64,000 bases of DNA from Pyrocephalus nanus (taxonomy: Eukaryota > Chordata > Aves > Passeriformes > Tyrannidae). Both the position numbers and the translations under genes were made by a program. Location of the stretch: positions 6,853,001 to 6,917,000 of the forward strand of contig CM076275.1 in NCBI GenBank assembly GCA_038380795.1, given 5' to 3'. How positions within the stretch are numbered: position 1 is the first letter of the stretch; every line of letters starts with the position of its first letter. This document shows, one piece after another, positions 38,601 through 53,251 of this stretch. The notes beneath the pieces are model-generated. The model was given only the letters and a program-made list of their open reading frames with translations. It did no database searches and was not told the DNA's origin.

Positions 38601-41600
38601 CTCCTGCACCAGAGCTCAGGGACAGCTTTCCACTGGCACTGGGGGTACAGCCAACTGAGCTGTGAAGACTCAACTCACTTCTGTTTTCAGGGCAGCACAA
38701 ACTCTGATGCACCATTTGGGAAAGATTGGGAAAGATTCTCACAGAGCATCTCCATAGAGCAAAATCTCTGGGGAATGAGGCCCAGAGAGGCATGAGGGGC
38801 AGTGTCTTTGGAAGGAAGATGCTCTGATCTGATCACACAGGGATTAAGGACAGATGCACAAAAAGAGTATGCCAATTAATGGCAAAAAAATAATAAAAAA
38901 AAGGCAATGGCACGTTTCTGTAAAACACCCATCATTTCATTTAAGTTCAGACCTTCTGTGGACATTTGTTTGTTAATGATTTCTCATTAAAGAAAAACAC
39001 AGGCCATCCACTAAGCATCTGTGTAACATCTGTCTTCTGGTTTGAAAATGTCAAGATGGAGCACTTCAACCACTTCAGCAGCAGTGTGATGTGGCTTTTC
39101 ATTCCAGTATTTACTTTGCAATATGGAAAATATCAGCTGTTTCAACTGACCAACCAAAAAAACCCCCATAATCCAAAAATACAGCTTTATGGGGCATGAA
39201 CCTTGCTCTTTAAAGTTCATTTTGAAACAGGAACAAGTATTCCAAAACCAAGTAATTTTCCAGGTTTGACAATCCCACCTTAGCCCATATTCCTAACACA
39301 GGGAGCAAAATCAACTTTCCTGAAAGCATCAGAAGACCCCATCCAGACTGTGGCCCTTTTTTACATACTGGAGGACTCAGGGTACACAGCTGGGTCCCTA
39401 AGATGACCCTTTAAGTCTTTAACATGCCTTTCAAGCATGTGTATGACTTTAAATGTGCCTTCCCCAGAAGCAATTCAAACAGAAAATTGCCTTGCCTGCT
39501 TTCACACAGATGCAGAAAGGAAGACAGCAACAAAATACCTAAAGTATTGCAAAAAAAAAAAAAGTATACCAATAAAATGAAAAACCAACACCAAAGTCAT
39601 TGCAGATTAGTGGAGCACATCTGCAAAGCTGATTTTTCTCTGAAAACTTGTAAGCAAGCTTATGAATCCCAGCTAGGCTGGAGCGGGAATGTGCATCCTA
39701 CTCCACTCCGGCTCCTCCGGAGGAAGCGCTCAGCAGGAGGAAGAGGAAGGCTGGTGGCCACTGCAAGGGGGACACTCATGGGTCTTTCAGTAGGTCTTGT
39801 TCCAGAGCTGTAGGGTACAGATGCTGTGACAGGAGCCTGTAAGGGACCCAAATCCCTCAGCCATGTAGCCCAAAATCCAGCATAAAAGGAAGATGCTGCG
39901 CTCTGGTGTTTATGAACAGCATCCTGAGTGGGAAGCTCTTAGCAGATGAGCAAGCAGACATAATCCCTATCCTGTAAAGACAGAACATGAGCATGCACTG
40001 GCTCCTCCAAGCCCAGTTGGATCCCCTTGATTTCCCATTAAACAGTACTTTCCTCCAGCATCAGTGACTCAGTTAAACCTGCAAAGCAGAGAGGATCTGG
40101 CCCTAAACAAGGGAAATAAGCCAAAAAAGAGCAGAAATATCAGAGTACCCTCCCAGCAGAAATGAAATCTCTGTCCCTCGCCTCTTATCAAGCTTAATTA
40201 TCTTGAAGAGATGAAGAAGAAGAAACACTGGGATGGGTCTGGCAGGCTCCTGTTGGAGCCTTTTCCCTCTTCTGTCCTCACTGAGTGTGAATTGCTGGAA
40301 GACCAGTAGGGTTTAGGTGCAGATTGAAGCCAAATGTTGGCACAGGGCAGCCCATGCCCCGCATTTCTGCATTCTGAAGCTGACTGCAGCCCTGAGTCCT
40401 GAGCCCTGGCTGCTTCCTGAACTCATTAAAGAGGGTTCCTGGGCCCGAGTGTGCTCATGAATTATTCGAGCAGATAGGTGGGCTCCGGAGCAAACAAACA
40501 GAGGCATCAATAAGTGACCTTGAGCAGAGGCACTCTATCACCTGGGGAGAGATCACTGCAGGCTTTGTGTCCCTTTTACATGGATATTAAAAAGATTAAA
40601 ATAGAATAAATAATGCCTTTCCCACCAGTCTCCTTGACTTCATATGTTGACAATTTTCCTCCCAGCAAGGTACACTGCAGAGAGCAGGAGCTTTTCATTT
40701 GCTGACTGCAGCAGCAGCAAACAAAATCTTAGTCAGGAGCAAAAACCAGGGAGTTTTATATCTGTAATCCATAAGTAACTGTTTTTTAAAAAAAATCTAA
40801 AATACAGTCTTTAATTAGTACTAATCTAGTTAGTTCCCTAGAACTAAGATGTAAGTTTGCTATAAATCTTTCAAAAGCTCCTGAAAAGAAAAATTAATGG
40901 TGCTGCTTTTCCCATGTAAGCCATCATTCTCATCTGAGTCATTACAATGTGGATGTAATCTGAGGAGTCAATGCTGCTCTTTTGAGGGTTGGCCAAGCAC
41001 ACATTTATCTTTTGTTACAGAAGACAGTGGAGAAGTAGGTGGAACAGATGCATTTATACAGACTTTGCTGTCAGAAAATGGCAAACTAGTCTCTCTGACT
41101 GGGATTATTCTGTGCTGCTTTCAGCATATTTGTTTTAACCAAAGTCATAAGACGGCTCAGTGGCACAGTCAGAAATATCAGCAAAATAACTCCCTGCTGG
41201 ATCCTCTCTTTTTTCTTTTTATTCATGGGGTTTTTTTGGATGCCTTTACCTTCCACAGTGCTAAAATGCCACCCTTTGCTCAAATTAAATAGTTACACCC
41301 TGGAACTGATGATTGAATTGTCTCACAATACCTACCTAAAGAGATTTAATTCAAGCAAAAGATATTGGAGGTTTCTATTCTGAGTGCAAGGGAGCTGCTT
41401 CCTGAATTATCAATTACATTAATGTGGAGAATCAAATTAATCAGGAATTGGATGATCAGAAAAATTATTGTGAAGTTCTCACATGAATTAAAACTGTAGA
41501 CTGAGGAAACAGTCCCATTTGGATTACCCAAAATAAAGGAGTTTGTGCCTGCCTGTTGGAAATGTAGCAAAAGAGTGTCACCTAATGGCCAAACATTTTC

Positions 41601-44600
41601 AAGGAACTGCTCTGTCCCTCCTTTTCTCCCTTATCAACGTTCCTGTCATTCCTGTGTTACACTCTATCCTGTTCTGCACAATACAAACAAAAAAACAGTC
41701 TTTCCTTTCATGAATTCAGCTTTTTATTTCCCTGTCAGAGACGGTGCCTGTACATCTGGAATCCAAACAACCTTTATCTTATTTTCTCCTCCATCCTGCG
41801 TGTCACACAGTCTGAATGTGTAACACAAAGCTCAGCTCCTCAGGCTCAACCAGTGGGGCATTGACAGAGCATTGGCAAGCTCTGGGCATCCAAAAGGGAT
41901 GGGCTCCAGCCCATTTCTGGCTGTTGTGGTTCAGTGTTTATGGCACAAGCAAGACAGAACCCTAATGTGTTCCCATTTCCCTGGTGCAGTTCTTGCTGCA
42001 GGTAGTTTTTGCAGCAATCTAAATATTAAACACTTCAGCAGCCTGTTCCCGGGAGAAGGTCAGCTCCAGAGGCGAAGGGAGCCACTGAATTAATCCGATC
42101 AATGTTTTATAACAAATGGAAAATTTGCAAATATAAATCCCGTACATAGTTTCTGAAACAATGCCTTCATTCTTCTGTGTCCAGAAACTATATCTTATTT
42201 TTGCAGAAAATTGCTTTAGATGAAAAGCAGTATTTTTTGACCTTGCTTGGAGGTCACTAAACCCATGAAATTCACCCAGCTATACCAGCAGAATGCAAGA
42301 ATGTCACAAATCTGCTGCAATCTAAGGGCTAAATTATGCTTTCTTTATCCAACAAGACTCTGCTCCTGTGACCAGCTTCTCATTAACCCAGCCTCTGGTA
42401 CTCTTGTTTTGGACACGAAAATGCACCTAGGTTGGAAAAATCACTGGGCAGAGATTTTCTTTTAATTTATACTCATTTGCAGACCTACAGAGCAACAGCA
42501 CGATCAGGGCTCGTTAGCAACACACTTAGCAACATCAGGAAGAATGGGAAGATCAGGAAGCCAAAGAGACCAACAAAGGGACTACAAGACACCTCTTTGG
42601 GTGCCCATCTGCCAGTCTGATGTCCCAAAGCAGCTCTTCCTAACATATACTCCCAGGAACCCACTTCCTTCCCATTTCCACCCTTTCCAAGTGCTACACC
42701 TCATGAATTTCCTATTTTAATCACTCAGTCCTATTTTCCAGCACATTTATCATCTCATTAACAGTAAATGTCTTTATTAAGTTTAATATGAAATCCAGCA
42801 CTAAGCTGTTCAAGCGGGTTTGGGGGGGCATACACAGATTTCCTTCGTCCCTCCTCCAATCTTGTACCATCCATATTCAAATCATTCTTGTATATATTCA
42901 TGTAATTGGCCAGTCTCAATCTTTAATTAACTGTATTTGTATGGAATCTCAATTTGCTCATAAGAAAGTAACATTTAATGTAGTTTAATGTTCACTTGCC
43001 TTTTCATGGAGACAGATGAAACAGCACCTGATTAATTTTATCCATTAGTTCTCTAATAATTTTAGTCATGAAAAAGAGAGAAAGGAAATATATTTAAGTG
43101 CCTAATCCCTTCTCACAGTTCATCTATTTTGGGGCTCCAGAAAGTGGGCCAAGAACATAAATATTTTCTTCTTTTGTGATCTCTGACCTGAACCCTGCTG
43201 GCCTGCCCTGACCCTTGTCAGGAAAGCTTGTCTTGCAGTGAGAGACCAAAGAGCTTCCCTTTATTTGATTTCACCAAGAGAAGGTTAAGAGGTCTCTAAA
43301 GTATCCACATGATTTTCTATTAAGAAAGAGCTCTTTAAATCAGACAGGGGCAGGATAAGACCCAATGGCTGGAAGCTGAAACTGGATCAATCCAAGCTAA
43401 GTGTGGGGAGTCATTTTCTAATTATTATTTTTCTACAAAGCAAAGAGAGTAATTAACTATGAGAACATCTTCCATTAGTGCCTGATAGATTTTCTATCAC
43501 AGGAAGTATTTGAGCTACACACAGTGGACACTCCAGCTCAATCACACAGGGACAAGCAAAAGGAAAAATGTGAGTTGTACTCCCAACTCTGCCACTGGTG
43601 AGACAAACCCAGGATGCTGGTTCCAATCTGGTGCCAATGGCTTTTTCTTAAAAGCATATTAAAAAGTTGTTGGCATAGCTGTGCTCCTGAAGTCCTAGAA
43701 TTAAGGTATTGCCATGTCTTCAAAACTTCACAGAATCACAGACCATACTAAATTGGAAGATGAAACAGGGTGTGCTGGCCAAGCAAGGATGGAGTTGCAC
43801 AGCACAGTCCAGCTGTCTTCTGTTATTATTATTGTAAAAACAGGAAATTAGTGGAATGGCTGCAATTTAGGGAGCTCACAGGATTTTCTAATTGATGAAG
43901 AGCAATACTAGAGGCATTGTCATCGTTGCTCAGGCAGTCCAGCAAATAAAATCCATGAAAATCCCAAGAGGGGACTGTTACTCTGCATCTGCTATGCATT
44001 TCAGGAAGGGTCAGTTGGATGAGAGACACCCTGAAGGGATGCAGCTGAGATGGAGAAAGCAGCCTGCTGAGAGTGGTTGCCATGCTGTGCTGCACTGAGC
44101 ACTGGAGATTGTACAGCCCAGCTGTTCTAAGTAGATTTGAAACTAAACAGAAGTGCTCTGCAGTCCCTTGCAACATCACTTTTACAAGCCTGAGAACGTG
44201 AAAGAAAGGTTTCATCACTGCTGGGGCTGATACACATTCTCTGACATTTTAAAATATTAACAGTCCCATCACAGCCGACGAGAGGCAGCAACTTGTTCGT
44301 CACTAGAAAGCAAGGACTTGCTGATTTATTCCCCTATTCTTAGAGATGAGTATGTGGGGTGTAGTGGGCTTTGGAAAATAAAAAGGATTTATATCTGTAT
44401 TAAAATAACAATCCCTAATCAAAAAATCAGGTCCCACCCTCCCTTCCTTAGAGGCAGGAAAGTCTGTGATTTGAAATGTTTAGGCAAAAATACATAGAGA
44501 AAGAGATAAAACAGGCCCTATTAGGGCCTATATAGGACTAAAAGGTCTGGCCCTACTACACTGGATCTGTGTGGCGCTTGGTCTGGGTACATGTCCTCTT

Positions 44601-47600
44601 GCAAAGCACCCTAAAGATCCCATATACTTCATTTCAGTAGTTGAATAGCAGCCTAGAGCTAAATGAGAGTAGAAGGAAGCTCTCTGCCTTCTGTTTTCCT
44701 ATGCAAATTCCTGTGGGATAACACCTTAAATAGGGTTTGCATCATTTGCAAAGTCAAGGGAGTCAAAACCAATTGCTGAAAACATTTTGCACACAATAAA
44801 ATGGAAAGAAAAGAGAAGGCACAAAAGAGTTAACTTTGGATTCAGGCAGAATATGACCAGCTAATTGACCAGTAGGATGTTGGTATTATTAATAAAAAAA
44901 TTCAGGTACCATCACTAAATGCATTGACAGAGAGGAGTCAAACATGCTAATGGATGCCACAAATACCAGACAGTCAAGACACAGCTAAATAATGTATTGT
45001 AATATCAGCTACACACTGCTGACCCAGTGCTGCAACATGGAATGAAAATGAATCAATAGAAAGTAATGAGAGAGAATAATACTTGGATTAGTGAGGACAG
45101 AGATGGATTTTTGATCCAGGATTTTCCCCAAAAGACAGCTATGTGTTCTAAGAACTATAAATCTTTAATCAGTTCATCAAGTAGCTCAGCTATTCCTTTG
45201 TGCATACACTCAGGGCAGGATGAAAGTACCTTCTGCATCTGAAATTTAGGCTCGGCAGTTTCTGGGGTTGAGTAAAGGTGCTTGGCTACTGGAGTGCATC
45301 CAGATCCTGGAGTGAAGGGCCTGGAAGAGGGCACTGCACAGGGATTAGTAACTGCCTTGGAAATGATCCAGCCAGAGCTGAACCATCCAGAGGAATAATC
45401 CACCTGCAATCTCCTTAACGAGCAAAAGGGGGAAGGGATCTATGTGGGCACAAACTGCTTCCTAAGATGATCACAAAGGGAAAAGGACTTTGTTCCTGAT
45501 CCAAAAGCTTGTGTACTTGATTGAATGGAAAATGCAAAACAATGGTGGGGAAGGATCCAGATTCCAGGTCTCCCTTTCACTGGATCCCGCTCCTTTCTGA
45601 CAGTATTTTTTCTCTCTCTGCTACCAGTGGGACCCAATTCTCTATTTCTTTTTGAAGTGTCCTAGCTCCAGGCAGTGGAGGAAAGTGTCCCTACTCCAGA
45701 GCAGCCACTGGCTTGGCTACTGTAGTGGGAAAAGTGGGTTTAGACTCCCTTGGAAGAGTGCAAAGGAATTCCTGGTTTCCAAGGCATGAGGACACATTGG
45801 AACTCACAGGTTACTTTATAAAGAAGAGATTTTGCCCTCAGCACCTCCCCTTGCTCTGGCCACGTCTTAAAAGAAAGCAGCAGCAACTACATTTTGTAGG
45901 AAGGTCTGTATTGAGGCAAGAAATCATCCTGAGAGCACATTGCAGGCTGAGCTTCCCGGCGATGACAGCCAGTTCTGTGTCTCATTTCTGGGTCTCCAAG
46001 GGATTCAAGGGTGGTGCAGCAGGGGGAAAGCAGCTGAGTCCCGTAAGAGCGTGGATTTTGTTAATTCAAAGCTAGAAGTGCCAAGAAGTAAAACTTTCTG
46101 GTAGTTGGATGGATTTGATATGGTAGATTTTGGTACCAGGTGGGTGAGGAGGAAGCACAGAAAACTTTGGATCTCAGTTTTCACCTTGCTTTGACCCCCT
46201 TTGTGCCTCAGATGAGGGTTTTTTAGAAAAACTTTCTGAAGTCAGATTTATATCTTATTTCCAAATGGAACAGACTTTGCTGAAAATGGCATGGATTTTA
46301 CCAGGTCAATACAATTTATGATGAAATAGGAGATGTTTAAATCTAGTTCTACATAAATAGCCCCAGCAGGAAATAGTGGAGCCTGCTAAAAAAAAAAAAA
46401 AAAAAATTAATCCATTTTTAATGCATCTGCATCAGAAGATGTAACATCAGCCAAGGAGATCTCAAATCCTTCCTGCAGAGGTTAGGAAAGGGAACACACT
46501 GCACATGCCAGCGTGTGTGTGGGCAGACTCACTGGCTACACTTTTTCTAAAAGGATTTTAGAATTCTAAATTCCTGAAGTGAGAGGTTCAAATTCAGTGC
46601 CAATGTTATACATAGCTAACAGACCACAGTTTGGAAAGTGATTTTTCAAATGATGAAGTAGCTGGGTAAATCTGTCCAGGGTGAGTGCAGCAGCCACTGT
46701 GGCAGGAGGGGTGGGGCAAGGACACCAACCTGCTCTGCTGTGACCATGTCCCAGTGTGCTGGACCCAAAATCCAGACTGCTGGAGGAGTGAGAGCAGATG
46801 CAATAGCAATGAGGGAACACATGTGTCTGAACAGAGGAAATCAGTTACTCCAAGGTGCATTCAGTCAAAGCCACAGGGAGCTTTCACAGCGAGCACCTTG
46901 CACTCGCTCTGCTCTGTGACAGGAGATGCTCCATCATTACCAAGTGCCTTTATAACCATTCAAAACCCCCTCAGATCTCTGTTCCTTGAACTTGCACACC
47001 TTTCCAGAAAAAAACAGGGAAGAAACTAGCTTGAAAGCTGGGCTTTAGTGCCTTGAGCCAAGATTCACATGATACCTTTTAACAGCCTTTCCTTCCCTGG
47101 GTTTCAATTAACTGCTCTACACTGAAGATTGCAGTCTGTCAACTCATGCAAAGAGTAAATCCTTTCCTAGAGCTTTTAAAACTATTTTCTCAGGCTCCTG
47201 ACTGCAGAGGGCTTTGAACAAACTGCTTCCAAAGAGGAAAAGGAAAATCAAGTTGCAGTCAGCAGTATTTCTCCCAGGATGTGTTCACGGCTGCTCTGCT
47301 CTGGGGAGGAGGAGATGTCACATCACAGTGGACTGTTTCCAGACAGAGTCATCACGTCATATTTCTTTTGAGTTAGATGGAAATTTCTCAAGTCTAAAAG
47401 CAGGAGGTAGAAAGGCAGCTACCTACCTCTCATACACAGTCTGAGAGAGGTGAGGCAAGAAGGGACTACAGAATTTTTCCAATTTGTTTCAAGGGAAAAA
47501 GATTCTGAAACAGCAAAGGTGAACTGAAATGCTTTAGTTAAACCTGACACTCCTCATTTTTCAGGTGATGACCAAATGAAGGTGACATTTGAAAAGGATG

Positions 47601-48519
47601 CCTGCTTTTCCAACAATTTGTCTGAAAACCAGATGTTGCTGTTCTCTAGTAACTGAGACCTCAAACCAGTTGGTGAGAAATAGAAGGTTTAAAGAGAATC
47701 CTCCACTCTAGAGACATGAAATGAGCATATTAGAAACCTTTTAAAAATTGTAAAACTGGATAAACTGTTCCAAGTGCTCACAGGTCAACTGAATTATGTT
47801 ATCAATTTGCAATAGGGACCTGAAAAGTAGTAGCTGGATATTGGGAACAGGGTTTTTTGCTTGGGTTTGTTTGATTTTTTTTATTATTATTTAAAAACTA
47901 TATCAGTTTCTTCATATATATGTATAGTACACAATCTTCCAGACATGACATTCCAGATTAATTTTTAATTCTCTCATAAAGGGAAAAATAGGAATAAATA
48001 AATAATGGCTGAGAAAGCAGAACAAAGCAATCCTGGAATCACTGTTGCTACTGCAAAAAAAAACCCTGTATAGAATAAGCTTTCAAACCCAAACCAAAAA
48101 AGCCAGGTTCACCGTGGATACAGCCACAGCACTATTCCCTGCATCCAGGGGTTCAGAGAACACAGCTCCAAAGTCTGCTCAAAGGACAATTGCAGTGTTA
48201 AAATCTGGTAATTTTTTCCGTTTCTATTATTGATTGCTTCCAGATAAGGAAAGGTACTACAAAGTCACTTCAGAAGTAGCCTTTAATGGACCTCCAAGAG
48301 TTCCTGGACTTTAACTGGCCATTTCCTCACTAAGAGATGCTGCTCAGGCCACTGATGTGGGGCAAGGCAGTCTCAGCACCCCTTCCATTGCATCAGTATT
48401 TGTTATTCATTTCCCTGTTAAAGGAGGCTTTAGAAACTTCTCTGAAAAAGAGGAAACAGAATAAGAAAGAGGAAACCTCTGTCCCATCAGTACAAAAGGC
48501 AGGGACAAATATAAATGTG

Positions 48520-48682
48520 TATATATAAATATACACTTACATACTTAGACATGTACATATGTCCACTTCTCAAAGAGGGAAAAGACTGCAGTAAAACAGT
48601 GAGGGATATATACAGTTTACTGCAATTTGCAGTAATATATTTGCACACACACACATATATGTATTTATATATATATATCTCA
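48520..48682. repeat. TA- and CA-rich simple repeat region
   Basis: Degenerate TATATA/ACATA sequence surrounds a short unique segment. It then passes into (CA)n at about 48643-48654 and (TA)n at about 48667-48679. Tyr/Ile-rich frames on both strands are by-products. Confidence 0.85.
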
Positions 48683-51600
48683 CTGTCTTGCTGCAATTTG
48701 TCCCCTCCTCAGGACTTCTGCCTTTCCAATAGGAGGGGCTGAAGCCTTCCCATCTCCCTCATTCCCACAGCACCATGGCTCTGCCACAGACCCTGTGCTG
48801 CATTTTACATAACTTCACTGGTCTGACCTTCCAACTGGTTAACAGCCCTTACCAGCAAATAAAACCTCCAGCAGCAGATGAGCAAAGTGATTGAGAAAGC
48901 CATAAAAACCGAAAGGAGAAAGCTGTCTGTAGTTAAAACAAGCCTCAGCTCCTTCTCCCCAGCAAACTCCCCCAGTAAATACAGAGAACTAGCAGGTTTA
49001 TTACCCCCCCTTTGATTGTATGTCATCATTACAGCATTGTTTTCCCACATACCAATTCCTTCTTAGCTCCCACTTGCAATAAAAACCAGAGATTTGGGTT
49101 CTTTTTAAAGATTAATAGACACAGCTGCCCTCATACTGTAAACTTGTGGAGTGGCTGAATATCACTCCTGAAATTCCAAATTCAAGGCTCTGACAGTTAT
49201 CTGATGGGACTGGAAGTCAATAATGTCATGAATTACAGTAGGGCTGCATGGAAGGAAAGGGTTGGCAGTGTGGAGAAAGGGGGCCTTTTGAAGGACAATT
49301 CTTCATAAAGAAACACCAAAATTAACAACCATTTTTTATGATAACAACAAACAGCAAAAGTAACAGTTTCCTTTGAAATTTTCAGAGCAAAAAAATCAAA
49401 TATGGCACAGAGTGCCTTGAGGCTAAATTTATCTGTACTTTATTTTGAGCTTCAGTAGGAAGTGATGCCCAAACCAAAGCATGAAATCATTGCTCTAACA
49501 CAACAGTTCGTTCACATGGGAACAAACCTCCCCTTGGGTTTGATTTGGAGGTGCATGGGCTGGAGTGGCCGGGACAATTTATAAAGAAATACAACTGGCA
49601 CTAGCAAGCCATGCTGCTCACAAGGTTTGATGGACAAGTGGGTGACCCTTCCAGCCCCAGGGTGACACAAAGGGCCAGTAAGGCACCCCCATGTCCCTAG
49701 AGGTGGGGTTCAGCTTCAGTGCTGGCCACGTGCCTGGCCAATTTCCAGGACAGGACAAGCTGGGACTGCTTGCTGGCATCATTTTGGAGGGAGGGACAAG
49801 TGAAAGTAAATCTGGGACCTTCACTACAAGCCCATATGGTCTGTCAGGACAAAAAAGAAGCAACGCACCCTCATGGAGCAGCAGCAAGTCCACAGACTCC
49901 AAGAGCTCTTGCCAGCACAGAAAAGCTATGTTTTTGCTCTTAGCTATGATGTCTGCATTTAGTATTCATTGCCATGTCACTGTTCCTCATGAATTCCTCC
50001 CATGTGCATGTGCCTCTCTCATCCATTTCTATCAGCATCCCACTGTAATTTATTATTAGTTAAGAATTAATAGACACTTGGAAGTATAATGTTACATTTT
50101 TGTCTTCTGGTGCTCTGAAGCATTTCATGCAGCAGATCAAGCATTAAATCTGTCATGTAAACACATTATTTTGTCATGTAATGCGTTATGATAGCCCACT
50201 AGCAGGAAAATGAGAAGCACTTAACGGTTTGTGTTTGATGTGTACTGTCAACAAAACTCAGGAAGAATTTATAAGGTGTTGTGGTTTAATGAGTACCTGT
50301 TTAATAGAGTTTGAGTATTATTCAAAAATGTGGCTTTGCAGGAGACATGTGATACATTGAATTTCAATGTGAATTATAAAGCCCAATCTAGATCTTCGGG
50401 CTTCTACACAGCAAAGATAATAAGATACAGGGAGCTGTTTATAAGCAATAAATCATGACCTTTTCTCGTTTTCCCTTGGAATATTCCTCTCTCCTTCATC
50501 AGGTTTTATGAAGCTGCAGGGTTCATGTATGAAAGTGCCATTCAGTATCTTTGATTAGGGTAGAATAACTCAGCTATGGACAGAAAATGAATGAACTAAA
50601 GGGAGAGGAACAAGCTGATAAATAGGAACCCTACCAAACACCCAGGCACTGACAAGCCTGGTAAAGTTTAAAGGAAAAGAATAATGACTTGGAAAAGCTT
50701 CAAGTGAGTGCATGTCTAGCAGGAATCTCACCCCAGCAGACTCAGAACAAAAGCCTGGCCAGATGTACCACAACAGCAGCACAAAAAAGGCAAAAACCTG
50801 AACACAGGTGGAATATCTTCTCTCTTTCCTCCCCAGGATGCTTCTGGGAGCACCTCCCATAAACCCAAACAAGATTCAGTGTGATATGACAAAAACCAGG
50901 GAGAATCCTGAAGATAAATCCCAATCCCATCGTTAGCCCACAGAAGAACTGGCCACGTTCCAACTGGGCAACAGCCACTTCTGCTGCCTCCCTCAGCTAT
51001 GGAGGGAGCCAGAGGTGGATCCACCAAGTGGATCTGAGTTAGGGCTCCCCTTGACCTCATGGTACACAGTTCACAGGATAGAGTCTTAAAACCATCTCTT
51101 CAGAGGGCTTTGGTTAGAATTCATCGAGACCTGATGCAATTAAATGCTCCAAGTTATTAATACTAACAAGATTTACTGCTCCCCATTTACAAATGATTTG
51201 CATTTTTATGCATTCTTTTAGCATGGATCATCATGAATTTCTTTGGTATTCATGAGGTTGCAATTTGTGTATTTCCATAATTACCTCATCATATTCCCCA
51301 TTAGATAATGGGCCAAGGGCATAAAACACCAAGCAGAATTCCAAAGCAGCATTGACTCACTGCTCCATTGAGAGCCTGAATTCCCCTTGTCCTTGAAGCA
51401 GAGCTCACAGGAAAGCCCTGGGAAAGGGCCCTCCCCTAGCATTTGGTTGAAATAAAACAAAATTAAAAAAAATCAGTCCTTGATGATTACAGCCTATGGC
51501 AGTTTCCCTGCTCACCCTACTGGGTCCACTGATACAGCCCCCTGGGACTGGGAAGGGTTACACCATGTGCATTACAAGCTAAGAAATCACAGTTGTTTCC

Positions 51601-52546
51601 ATTCCACAGCATGTAGAGTAGGGCACAAGTGAGAACTGAGGACACAAACACCTCCTTCACATCAAGTCCAAAACTGGCTTGGACAAACAGTCCCTCACAC
51701 CAGGGCAGAGTCACTGCATCCCCTGAGGAAAACTTTGCATCCAAAACTAATCCAACCCAAACTCCACAGGTAATTCAGTAGTGCACTGGGGGGAGTGGGA
51801 GGAAGAAAGAAAGATGAATTTCATGTACATGAAAACCTCTTTGTGCACTTAGGAATGGATATGAACAGATTTAAAATTAACGGGCTTAGTTCACTGCTGG
51901 ACAAGTGATCTAAAACACCCAGTAAATAATTCATCCCAGCAACATCCATCACTGTGCAGCCTGGCCCTGACACAGACCATGCTGGGGAGGCTCACTTGGT
52001 GAAAAGAGACAACTTAATTCAGTGTAAAGTGAATAATCCAAAATCCCATAAATGATTCATCACTGGATTAAAAGCTATAGATTTCTCCATAAAATTCTGG
52101 ACCCTGCATTAAATATGCAAATGATAGTGTGATGTTTATTAACTACTGGATATCTTAGTTAAGAATGACACCAGCTCTGGTGCTTGAGAGCACCTTTGAA
52201 GCCATGAATCTTCATTAGATGTACATTTAAGCATGAGAAGGGGTTACCTTCAAGGATTCAAGGTTCACTAAGATCAGTAGAACTACAGAACATACACCAG
52301 TACATGAGAGAGGAGAGCTAGGCCTTAACATTTTTTGTTTTAGAAAACATAACTATAAACAGGATTTATTCCTTGGTTTAGATTACTTATCACATACCCC
52401 TTTTCCTAGGTATTGAAAACAAAACAAACCCCAAAACACACTGCTACAAAACCTTCCTTTTTTTTTCTAGATACTTTAAAAAATAAACAAAAAACCCCTG
52501 CATTTTGAAATAGCCAAAGAACATACATCCTCTTCTCTTCTTAGGG

Positions 52547-52568
52547 AAAAAAAAAAAAAAAAAAAAAA
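52547..52568. repeat. Poly(A) tract, 22 nt
   Basis: Homopolymer in an A-rich neighbourhood, about 250 bp before a CR1 fragment. The CR1 lies on its 3' side, so the tract is not that element's tail. Confidence 0.95.
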
Positions 52569-52814
52569 GAAAAACAAAACCCAAAAGCTATTTTGGGAAG
52601 TTGAGGATTTTCCTTCCCCTTGGAGAAATGCTTGAAAGACTAAAGAAAGTCGATGAACTCATACCAAAGATCACTTCCCAACATCCTCCTCCCCCCAATC
52701 CCTCCATCAGTTTTTGTACAGTCTTTGCACAGTTTTTGCACACAGTTTGCATCTGTCTCCCCAGTGTCTTTATGGCCTTTCCTATCTCAGCTTCAAACCA
52801 CTGGGAGCTCTTTA

Positions 52815-53251
52815 GCTGATTTGAGAGGATAAGTCCTATGAGGAACAGCTGAGGGAGCTGGGGGTGCTCAGCCTGGAGAAAAGGAGGCTCAGGGGGGACC
52901 TTCTCACTGTCTACAACTCCCTGACAGGATGGGGGAGCTGGGGGGGGTCAGGCTCTGCTCCCAGGGAACAAAGGTCAGGACAAGAGGAAACGGCCTCAAA
53001 CTGCACCAAGGGAGGCTCAGGTTGCACATCAGGAAGAATTTCTTCACTGAAAGGACGGTCAGGCACTGGAATGAGCTGCTCAGAGAAGTGGTAGAGTCTA
53101 ATCCCTTAAAGTATTCAAGGAACTACTGAATATGTCACTTAGTGCTCCAGTCTAGTTGACCAGGTGGTGATCAGTCAAAAGTTGGACTTGATGATCCTGG
53201 AGGTCTTTTTCAACCTAAATGATTTTACAATCCTATTCTGTGATTCTGTCC
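52815..53251 (+). mobile_element. CR1 LINE, truncated 3' end
   Basis: It begins near the CR1 segment with CCTATGAGGAACAGCTGAGGG. It continues through GGTGCTCAGCCTGGAGAAAA, GGACCTTCTCACTGTCTACA, CAGGAAGAATTTCTTCACTG and CTTGATGATCCTGGAGGTCT, and ends in CCTATTCTGTGATTCTGTC. Terminal 8-bp repeats are clear. It is 5'-truncated at about 435 bp, with no intact ORF, and resembles the CR1 consensus more closely than the copy at 34.2 kb, so it is probably younger. Confidence 0.93.

Larger units (their letters stand above)
34916..52814. other. Intergenic region, no gene supported
   Basis: About 18 kb with no recognised gene. Frames up to about 130 codons were inspected (for example around 37.1, 39.4 and 40.9 kb). 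They have no domain, no plausible splice structure and overlap frames on the other strand. The blocks 50060-50480 and 51130-51310 are AT-rich, repeat-poor and full of ATTA/CATNATG-like motifs, so they are possible distal regulatory sequences, though only a cross-species alignment could show that. Confidence 0.55.

Noticed and set aside
39424..39813. 129-codon frame in a locally GC-richer patch with CpGs and a CTCCGG inverted repeat
   Set aside because: Low-complexity Arg/Gly-rich end, no domain, no splice sites and a competing frame on the other strand.
43727..43790. Possible CR1 3' end (CACAGAATCACAGACC…) on the minus strand
   Set aside because: Only the first ~16 bases resemble the CR1 end; the rest does not follow the consensus well enough to call.
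44510..44540. GGCCCTATTAGGGCC small palindrome followed by TATATAGG, considered as a promoter or hairpin
   Set aside because: A 6-bp stem with a 3-nt loop is expected by chance in 64 kb, and there is no gene start near it.
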